This document shows positions 55,996-64,000 of a stretch of DNA of 64,000 nucleotides, in pieces. The translations under genes and the position numbers were made by a program. The notes under the pieces were generated by a model. The model did not search any database and was not told the DNA's origin. It worked only from the letters and a program-made list of their open reading frames with translations. Positions within the stretch are counted from its first letter, which is position 1; each line of letters begins with the position of its first letter. This stretch comes from Blakeslea trispora. Lineage: Eukaryota > Mucoromycota > Mucoromycetes > Mucorales > Choanephoraceae. The stretch covers positions 496,001-560,000 of the forward strand of contig JAIWNE010000004.1 of NCBI GenBank assembly GCA_025331445.1. The letters run 5' to 3'.

Positions 55996-58900
55996 GTTGA
56001 ACAGTTGAAGGAGTGTTGGCAAACAATAAGATTATGAGTCCCTAAGTTACTAGGAGAAATATTTTTTTTAAGAATTGAGAAAAAAAGAGAGAGGTAAGAA
56101 TTAATTGAGGGAGGGGGAAAGAAAAAGAAAAAGAGAAAAAAAAAGGACTTTAAAGCAACTTGTTTCCCAAAAAAAGATCAATGCAACAATGAGAGGGGTT
56201 ACAATGTGTGTCACGTGTTTTGGTTGCCTGTTTTCGATTACGTTGAAAAAAAAAAAGCATTTTCTGACTATTGGTCTTTGAAATTCTATTTCCGGGATGA
56301 GTTCTTCAAAAAAAAAAAAAGCTAGAAATAAAGAGTTCGGTGCACAAAACTTCTTGAAGGCTGTCAACACATGTTTTAGCATTCGCGGTTTATTCCTTTT
56401 TTTTTTTAAGAAAGCAATCGCTCAATTGAGTGCTGGTTTTATGGAGTGATGGCCATCATTTTTTTTATCCGTACATCTATATCAGCAAAGAAGGTGCCGC
56501 ATTAAACATATTTTTGTAACTAGATTGCTCCTAAAACCTGGTATTGTTCATCATTGCTCTGTGAGAAGCTGGTTCTATACAAGCAGCTCAAAATGTTGCG
56601 AATGGATGGTCTTGTTTACATTTTGAAACACCAAGGCCTGGAATTTCCAACATTTTATATTAAGGCACATTACTGTTATACTATTTACTCTTGAAAAGTG
56701 TTATATCGACACTTGTTAGCTTGACGCTACTCTTTGACTAGTTTGTTTTCGTCATTATCGTCACTTGTCTTACCTGGAAAACAAATCTCTAATGATGGGC
56801 GCACCATTTGATTGTATTGTCCCTTATTCGTATGTTGAAAAGAAAAAAGTCGTTCCTGAACACAAATGATAAGGAACCACATTGCAAAAGTATACAGAAG
56901 TAATACATATTGAAACGAGACTATCACTATTGTTTTTGCAATTGATATCAGACAAATCCTGAAAAAAATGTAAAAAAAAACATGAATACTGTTTGGTTTT
57001 GAAAAAAAAAAGCCTCTTTCGTTAATAATGAAGCGGTAAATAACTATTGAATCTCTTGATGTTGATTTAACTGAAAATTAGACGCATTTATGACTCTTTT
57101 AAAAGGCTGTTGTATAGTTTTCTGTGTAAGAACTCATTTGTCATAAAGTATTAGCGATTGTATGCCTAGAAATGGGCCGTTTTATCACTGACCACTTTTT
57201 GTACCTTGTTTCCTTCTTGTTTATAGCGTCTTTGCCTCTTCATCCTCATCATATCCCGCTACTATTTTTGGTCGCTACTATATCCATTACATCATTTGTA
57301 ATTACAGGAAAGAAATGTCTCGAGTCTCTTCTCCTTCCTCTTTTTTTTTTCAGCCCTTGAAGAAGGATTTACTATAATGAACCAGCTTTCATTTTAACTC
57401 TATATGATGCATAGCCTCGGGGGAATTCCTGTAGAAAGTGTATATGGAACCTATATAATACCCGAATGCTGATTCTTTTGCTTTTTCGACTCTAAAATTC
57501 ATATAGAAAAAAAGAAATTTCAAAACTTCCCTCCTATGTATATATTCTTCATGAAGTTTTAATTCTAGTCTCAAGAAGCGGGCAAACAAAGTGATGTTTA
57601 TAAACGTATATAAAGTATCGTTTGCCCTTTATTTAGAGTCTATAAATGATTGATCAATAACTTTTGATATTTCAAACTTCGAGTAAAGTCGGCACTATAA
57701 AATCGGCTCGCTCTACTAATTCAAAAATTCCTATTAAAAAAAAAAACTCTAATGCCCAATGATTCCCTTTCATGTTGGTAAATTACCATTCCTGGCTCCT
57801 CAATATCTCCTAATGGATTGATATCTCGGATTACCAATCGGACAACTTATCTCTCAAACTAATTTTCATGGTGAGAAATTGTAATCTTTAGAGGCTAGTA
57901 TGGTCTCGACACACTTGCAGCTGAACAACATTTGCTTTGGATAGGGGGAGTTTGGTGATGTTGATCTCTCTTGGGTGAGTGCAGCGGCGACACAAAGAAG
58001 AATACCGATTCTTATGGGCGTAATAATACTATCAGCTTAGTGCAACTCATGAATAAGCTATAGCTTAATAAATGCTTTCGTGTCAGTGATGAGCAATTGC
58101 CTCACAAGACACCATTTTGATCAAACCTTAGTATTTGAACACTGAGAAGATTCCGAAATAGCCTAAACATCTGATTTACTGTAAATCTTAAATAAGCTAA
58201 TTTCAATGTCAAATTACAATGCCCTCTATACAAGAGAAAATGACAATTACAAATTGACTTGCTTCAAAGCAAGTCTTACCTCAAAGCAAGTCTTAACTCA
58301 AAACAGAAGCCCTTCAACAAGTCACACAAGTTTTCCAGAACAAACAAGCGAATAGCGTCAGTGTATCGACTGAACGCCTCATTCTATCTTTCTGTATACC
58401 TTCTTGTTAGAAACAGCAGATATATCGATCTTTTATAATGATTTGTTTCACTAAATACTTGAGCAGCTAGAGACTGATTACAAAAGGAAATTCGTATAGC
58501 TGATCACTCTCCGCTAAGCGAGCTATATACATTTGATGCATGTTTTATTGAGTGTTCATCCACCAATTGTTTATAGCTGTCATTTATTGTTCAATTTGCA
58601 TGATTGGTCGTCTACCAGTTTAATTATTTCAAATTTGAGACGACCACTTAAATTCGATCTTTTTTTCCTTTTTATAAATATAAAAATCGTGGTTTGTTTC
58701 CTTTTTTCGATTTATCAACAGGTATTCATTGTGCGAAATCTGTACGCTTGTCTGTCAAGTGACATCATACATAAAGCTTTCATAGTCTTTTAGCGCTTTG
58801 TTAGTAACACTCATATGCCATAAATTCACATGTACGTTGGCTTGTTTGAGGCCAATATGCTCAAGATGAAAAAAAAAAAAGTTTAATGAATCTGATTGGA

Positions 58901-60372
58901 CTAAACAGAATTGTAAAAGTTGAATGATGTTTATCTAAGTATATTGTCTTGGTAACAAAAGGTTCGAAATTGCAAAAGAAATTCAACCATCAAAACTACT
59001 GCTTGGTGATTTTCCCAAGTCGAATGGTTGTTTACAGAGCTGGAGTTTATCACATCGTATGTATTAAAAGGACAATGTAGGTGAAGCAAAGTCATTCCGT
59101 TAGTTCTCTGCTGATCCGTATTTTGACACTCATCATTTAGCTGTCATTTCTTCTGATTTGCTGAAAGAGCACAGTCTGATAGGTGTCTTGGTTTTTCAAG
59201 TAAAAGGTGAGTTTTTGTTGGTCATTGTATTAACAGAAAAACAAATAGGCTTGAAAGTCGTTTTAAGTCTGTACTTTTACAATCAGGTAGCATACATTGC
59301 TCTCCCTCCCAACATTCTTTGAATTTTGTTCATTGGGAATGTCTTTGATGTGCTGTACAGCTATTACATGTTGCATCAAGCCCACTGTATAAAACAGCAG
59401 TAAAAAGCAGAGATAGTTGATTATAATGATTTAAAATAAATATATAAGCGCACAGCAATCATGTTTCCTTCTTTGTTTTCCTTTCCTATAAAATTGGTCT
59501 GTTTTTTTTATTTTGCTACATTGAGTAACTTATCAACAATATGATGCACATAAAGTTGACAGTTGTGGTACACTTGAATCAGACTTAAATGCATATGCGC
59601 CCTTGATTACTTTCTTTTCATTTTTTGGTTTGTGTTTATTTACAGTAGTTCTTATTTAAGGGTAGCCAAAAATCTTGAAAGCCTCACCCTTATATAGAGC
59701 GACTACTGTAGCTATACAAGCCTATAGTTCTTTGCCTGTTTATCCGTTTTGTTCTTATTTTAAAATTAACATGTATCTTTGTTTTATAACTTAATGCTAT
59801 AATAATTTACACTCAGAGTAACAAAAAAAGGTTGTTAAGCGGAAGGTGTATGTAGCTATCAAATAGCACAAGACATTTTGAAAAGGTTGAGTCTTAATAG
59901 ATTTTAAAATAGATGCACTTCAAACAATTGAGTGTTAGCACATATTATCTGCACATGCAAAAGAAAAATGTAGTTGATAGAGCTTTAACCTTGATGAGCT
60001 ATGGCTCCTTCTTTGAGTATGTAAATGGCATGTATCAGGCTCAACCCTTTACTTTAAAAAGTGGGCAAATAATTCTTCCGGTTGGTAAGTCGTTGTGCAA
60101 AGAAGAAGCATCTATATCCACTTAAGCAAACAGAGAAAGAAGGGAGGAAAAAGTACTCAGCAGTAAGGTATACATAGTGTTTCTTTATGCGCTTCATGCT
60201 TTTGTTCTATGTCTGCACAATCAAAAGGTATTCAGGTCATAACTCAAACTCGGATGTCGGATAAACATGCTAGCAGTTTTGTGTGACCGTAATATTATTC
60301 ACGTAAATACATTTGTTTTTTTTTTTCACAAATTCTAATGCTTTCTTTCTTTTCCTAAAACTTATTTCAATC
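55996..60372. other. long gene-poor interval
   Basis: 4.4 kb, AT-rich, many stops. It holds a small hairpin with two direct repeats at 58256-58295. Frames such as 58533-58793 and 59913-60125 show no motif. Confidence 0.55.
58256..58295. repeat. hairpin plus 17-bp direct repeat
   Basis: GACTTGCT-TCAA-AGCAAGTC is a perfect 8-bp hairpin (58256-58275). The TCAAAGCAAGTCTTA half is repeated 17 bp downstream (58281-58295). Confidence 0.85.
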
Positions 60373-60746
60373 ATGTCTCATCATCCTTCTTACACAATGG
60401 CCGGCCTGTGTGTTGCTGGGTAGATGACTAGTCTAGATAGATCATATAGAATTCACTACTAACTCAACTCGCGTTAATTAGTGGTCTTGCTGGTTTTGCT
60501 AGAACTCGTTCTGTGCCTTCTTTAGTTGCTGGTCTCGGTGTTGGTGCCCTTTATGGTACTGCCGGTTACTTGATGCAAGAAAACAAAGATTATGGACATG
60601 AGACTGCTGTTGCTGCTTCAGTTATCTTGGGTGGTGCTATGATTCCTCGTGCTGTCAAGACAAGAAAGCCAGTTCCAGTTGCATTGTCTATCATTTCACT
60701 TGCAGCTGGCTCTTACTATGTCAAGAAGGTTATTGAGTACAGCTAA
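60373..60746 (+). CDS. TMEM14 family small membrane protein
   Basis: Exons 60373-60419 and 60482-60746; the join rebuilds CVAGGLAGFARTRS. 103 residues with four hydrophobic stretches: YTMAGLCVAGGLAGFA, VPSLVAGLGVGALYGTAGYL, AVAASVILGGAMI and PVALSIISLAAGSYY. The G-x-x-G-F/Y-x-(R/K)-x-(R/K)-S-x-P-S-L motif and GYL after helix 2 define the Tmem14/UPF0136 family of mitochondrial or ER membrane proteins; vertebrate TMEM14C assists porphyrin import. The substrate here is unknown. Confidence 0.9.
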
Positions 60747-61246
60747 ATTTGTATTAGATTCGAAATAAAAAGAGAAAAAAAAAAGCACCTGTCCTTTATA
60801 TGTTCTGCCTGTATTCCAATGAAACAAAAGGAGCATGATTATGAGGCCATATTTATTGAATGTCACCAGCATGAAAAAAAAAGTAAGCTGTTTATTTGAC
60901 AGCCCCCCTATCAATCTTATGCTTATAAATTCCCCCACCTTTTTTTCTAACTCCGTATTTTTTTTCTTCTTTCATCAAAAGACAGGTTGATATTAGTGCT
61001 ATTTGAAGCAACATCAGTATCTATAGAAAAGTACTTGCTGATGATTGTAACGAATATTTGAAAGGGATTTGTTGGTTTTATAACCAGATTTGTATCTTCT
61101 TTTTGGTTTGGAAACAGAATTGTATTGCTGTTGATTCGAGAAAAGAAAAAAAATAAACACCCCTTTCGGGAAATCGAAATAATCTCGCCCCTTTTTTTTC
61201 AAGTAGCTGCCAATATTTTTCTTTCTTACTTTTATTTACAAGAGAA
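60747..61246. other. intergenic, nothing recognised
   Basis: 500 bp, AT-rich, with T-rich runs before the next gene. Confidence 0.5.
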
Positions 61247-61617
61247 ATGACAACAGAGGCAGATCAGACCAAGGGACTTGTTGCTTGGGAAGCCAGACGT
61301 AAACAATGGACTACACCTTCTTCAGAATATGCTGAGAAACAAACTGATTTAGCTGAAGTGTCAAGCAAACTGCAGGAACTTGTTCAGCACGAAGAACAAC
61401 GTAAAACTATCTATAAACAGCTTGTTTATCAGCGACAAGCATTTCGCCACCCAATTCCATTGAAACATGTTGTATGAATTGATATTGTTGGAATGACGAT
61501 TGGGATCATTAAACTTTTTCTTTATTATTATTTCTCTAGATCCCTATCCTTATCACTGGCTGGCAAGAAGATGGATTATGGCCAAAGGGCATGCTAGTAC
61601 AAGACAAAAGCGATTGA
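61247..61617 (+). CDS. small conserved fungal protein, DUF4050-like
   Basis: Exons 61247-61471 and 61540-61617, joined in phase after KHV; 100 residues. The sequence AWEARRKQWTTP, a helical middle (LAEVSSKLQELVQHEEQR), then HPIPLKHVIPILITGWQEDG and LWPKG resemble the conserved C-terminal block of fungal DUF4050 proteins as I remember it (W.ERR..W, ...PIPL..MI.IL..GW..DGLWP). The molecular function is not established from sequence. Soluble, no targeting signal. Confidence 0.65.
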
Positions 61618-61977
61618 GTTTGTCCTTATGTGTCTGCTTTTCTTCTTTTAGATACCCCCCCTAAAGCTAGTTTTTTTTTTTCATAAACTTCTTTTCTACA
61701 CTGCAACCATCTCAATCGGAAGCCTTCCGTTTTCTTTTTTTTTTGTACGAAATGAAACTGTTCATCTTCTTTATCTGAGTCAACTTGTAGCCTGTTGTTC
61801 TTTTTGATGCCTTTGAGGCTACCAAAGTAACTTTTCAGCCAAGATTGTTTGAGATCTCAACCTGTGATGAATCTACTGTTCAATCGATCAGAGCAGCAAT
61901 TTCTAAGCCTCCGCTAAAAGCAAAGAGGAAGCTGTGACAAGCTGATTTGAACGCGATCGGTTATTCTCTCTCCTTGT

Positions 61978-62043
61978 CTGTCTTTCACTGAAACTTACAA
62001 GATAGACTGTCTTTCACTGAAACTTACAAGACAGCCTGTCTTT
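61978..62043. repeat. 29-bp tandem repeat, about 2.3 copies
   Basis: Units start at 61978, 62007 and 62036 (partial) with core CTGTCTTTCACTGAAACTTA. The first two are nearly identical. Confidence 0.9.
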
Positions 62044-62826
62044 AGTAGATTGCAGAGATGCGATCATAAGATCAAGATCGATGAGGCTTTATTATTTGGT
62101 CTACCAAGTTCAATAATTAGCTTGCAGTCTATGTACAATGATATAAAGATAAAAAAAAAGAGTAGTGAAAGATACCAAGAAAAAGGTGTTTCTAGGTTTG
62201 AGAGAGAGGATTTATCGCGATATTGGGCTACTTTTATGCAAATAGTTTGATCCTCTTTGATAGTACAAAGTAGACACCATAGGTCAGGATGAGTGTTTCT
62301 AGTGCTTAATTGGCTGTTACCTTTTGTAGGCTGAGGATCAGTCAAAACTATAAGCCATAAAATACAAATAAAAACAATTATCAGGGTATTTGGCTACTCA
62401 CTGGCTCAAATTCCTGATTTGAAAACCCAATTGAGAACTTGTAGTAGCAAATCTGAAAGATCGGTGGATGACCTTAAGTGGAATGTCCACAGCCTTGACA
62501 GTTTAAAACTGATTCTGAAGGATGAGCAGAATTTTATGGCTACTGAGCTACTACAGCAATAAAGGCTCAGTATGCCTGAAAGATATTGGATTGTTTATGA
62601 AAGCTAAAAAGAGACATGGAAAATGATTGTTCTTGACTTCTTTTCATAAGTGTCAGTATGCGATATGTTTCTTTGATATGATAAAGTAGATCTATTGAAG
62701 CCTTTAGTTTTTGGCAAAACCACTCTCTCAAAGATTATCAAGTCAAAGAAAGGAAAGAAACACGAAATGAAAAAAGGTCTAAGTATAATGTAATTTTTCT
62801 TTTTTTTATTAAGTATAATAAAAAAA

Positions 62827-62841
62827 GGGCACTAAGTGCCC
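62827..62841. repeat. 7-bp hairpin GGGCACT-A-AGTGCCC
   Basis: Perfect palindrome arms at 62827-62833 and 62835-62841, preceded by an A-run and immediately abutting the 74-bp tandem pair. Confidence 0.85.
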
Positions 62842-62842
62842 C

Positions 62843-62992
62843 CTTGTCCCCTAACCCCAACAGATTCAGCAGAGGTATTATTAACATGCCTATAGAGAAC
62901 GCACATCCCGTTCATCTTGTCCCCTTAGCCCAACAAACTCAGCAGAGGTGTCATGACACATGCCTATAGAGAACGACCATCCCGTTCATCTT
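62843..62992. repeat. imperfect ~74-bp tandem pair, C-rich
   Basis: Copies start at 62843 and 62916. Both contain CTTGTCCCCT, CAGCAGAGGT, ATGCCTATAGAGAACG and CATCCCGTTCATCTT in the same order, with small indels between the blocks. More GC-rich than its surroundings. Confidence 0.85.
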
Positions 62993-63605
62993 AAATGGAT
63001 AAAGAAAAAAAGAAGAAAAGAAAGCGAAAAATAAAGCCTTTTTATACCTTTTTGACAGCACATAATCACATGTTGGACTGGACTGCTGAAATTTGCCTGC
63101 CGATCCTTTGGGACTGGCTTTTTCTTGTGTTTCCAAACAATGACTTCTCTTCTAATCCCCCCCCTGTATATCCTTTGAACAAAAAGAAAAGAAGAGAGAA
63201 GGAGCAAGAAAAGAAGAGTCAAGAAAGCATAAAAGTACAATAGACTTCTCTAATTTTTGTATACACTGACTTGTAAACTCCTTTTTAAAAAAAAGTATTG
63301 ATTGCCATGACGCTTGTCCAACCATCAAGATAGCTGGTCAGTGCGTCTAAACTCCGTCTGTATCTTTTTTTTTTTGCCTCACTTCTTGAAGAACTTACCA
63401 TGGCTTTGTTTTTTTTGGGTCTGTTTAATAAGAAACCATATACTTCAACTTACTACTCAACTACAGCAAGTTTATTGTTCGCTTCAAAGAGCGTCTAGTG
63501 TGATCACTGCTTTCATGAAGGATGCTGTGTTGGCCAAAGCTAAAGAGCGTTTATTCTGTCAGAGTCGGTCTATCTTTACAGTTGATGATAAAAGTTGCTT
63601 ACACG

Positions 63606-63838
63606 TTAGATATGAATGGCAGCTATATTGATGTGTTTCAAGTCAGTATATATATAATTCCAAGAGTCTTTTTTGTGTTCTGGTCTCATAGTAGTAATTC
63701 CGAAATACGTTGAATTCTGGAGCTTGATCTTCTGTAACATGAGAAAAGAAAAGAAAAAGTCAGTATACTCACTTGAGTCAAATAGACAGAGAAAACATAC
63801 CGAGTCTATCCATTCAATGCGATGCTCAAAGTAAGGTG
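63606..63838 (-). CDS. possible 3' exons of an unidentified gene
   Basis: Two splice-consistent pieces on the minus strand: 63801-63838 (PYFEHRIEWIDS, donor GTATG) and 63606-63731 (KIKLQNSTYFGITTMRPEH, then SWNYIYTDLKHINIAAIHI and stop, after a CATGTTACAG acceptor). The phases match. I found no convincing upstream exon before the window edge and recognise no family, so this may be a fragment or pseudogene. Confidence 0.3.
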
Positions 63839-64000
63839 CTCAATGAGTCGTGTTTATAGGCATACAATAGAATAGTAGGGACGTCGGAGTTACCCCACAC
63901 TTTTTTCTTAAAAAAGAAAGATAAAGTCGCTTGGAGCTACACAGTTTATTGAAGCCTCTCATCTTTGCTTACTTCCTCAGTCTTTCTCTCTCTCTTTTTG

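Larger units (their letters stand above)
61618..64000. other. repeat-bearing interval with orphan exon-like fragments
   Basis: 2.4 kb without a complete gene. It contains a 29-bp tandem repeat (61978-62043), a 74-bp tandem pair (62843-62992) and protein-like frames each preceded by an acceptor-like TAG/CAG: 61791-61937 (+), 62385-62562 (+), and 63801-63838 with 63606-63731 (-). The last ~50 bases of the window are CT-rich, like a leader for a + strand gene beyond the edge. Confidence 0.5.

Noticed and set aside
63314..63631. 105-codon + strand frame near the right edge
   Set aside because: Phe-rich start from homopolymers. Its 3' half is the reverse of a better minus-strand, splice-consistent frame.
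1..64000. CRISPR array, prokaryotic operons, rRNA operon or complete transposon with terminal repeats
   Set aside because: Spliceosomal introns in most genes show eukaryotic nuclear DNA. No regularly spaced repeat array, rRNA sequence, reverse transcriptase or DDE transposase was seen.

Overview
The window is nuclear DNA of an early-diverging filamentous fungus, most likely Mucoromycota (Mucorales-like). The evidence is AT-rich DNA with pyrimidine-rich 5' leaders, many short introns (about 48-105 nt, GTRNGY...YAG or AAG), and a gene set that joins fungal genes (URA2-type fused CPSase, MET2, external NADH dehydrogenase, RRP9) with genes often missing from yeasts (Gemin7, 6-pyruvoyltetrahydropterin synthase, a Stc1-domain protein, TMEM14). 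The assignment is by inspection. No database search was run, and all exon models are predictions.

Layout, left to right. 1-3756 (-): N-terminal part of URA2, cut by the window edge. 3.8-8.5 kb: mostly non-coding, with a small Gemin7-like gene (7104-7355 -). 8524-9727 (+): SFP1-like C2H2 factor. 9.7-14.4 kb: gene-poor. 14432-18779 (+): single-pass membrane SH3 protein, a Cys-rich metallothionein with a probable 12-nt micro-exon, and DNA polymerase eta (RAD30) with an apparent reading-frame break just before its UBZ finger. 18807-20218 (-): seven-helix membrane protein. 21678-24146 (+): F-box protein and an alpha/beta hydrolase. 25215-27745 (-): a second alpha/beta hydrolase and MET2. 28161-29674 (+): 3-phosphoglycerate dehydrogenase, divergent from MET2 over a 415-bp promoter with a perfect Gcn4-type site. 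30493-31040 (-): mitochondrial thioredoxin. 31-34.8 kb: gene-poor. 34775-36463 (-): Ser/Thr kinase. 36.5-40.8 kb: gene-poor, with a (GT)37 tract. 40820-41461 (+): PTPS. 41556-43374 (-): RRP9. 43723-44328 (+): FAR1-type DNA-binding protein. 45567-47634 (+): Crypton/Ndc10-like core-binding-domain protein with a coiled coil and a Pro/Ala/His/Thr repeat tail. 49267-51521 (+): NDE1 with EF-hands. 52285-52987 (+): Stc1-domain protein. 53246-55995 (-): large coiled-coil protein. 56-60.4 kb: gene-poor. 60373-61617 (+): TMEM14 and a small DUF4050-like protein. 61.6-64 kb: tandem repeats and orphan exon-like fragments.

Functionally most of this is housekeeping: pyrimidine, methionine and serine synthesis, mitochondrial redox and respiration, rRNA processing and growth regulation (SFP1, RRP9). 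There is no sign of a biosynthetic cluster. The least ordinary items are the Crypton-like fusion gene with its upstream 15-bp inverted repeat, the metallothionein micro-exon, the RAD30 frame break, the repeated use of AAG splice acceptors after A-runs, and the uncatalogued exon-like fragments at the right end.
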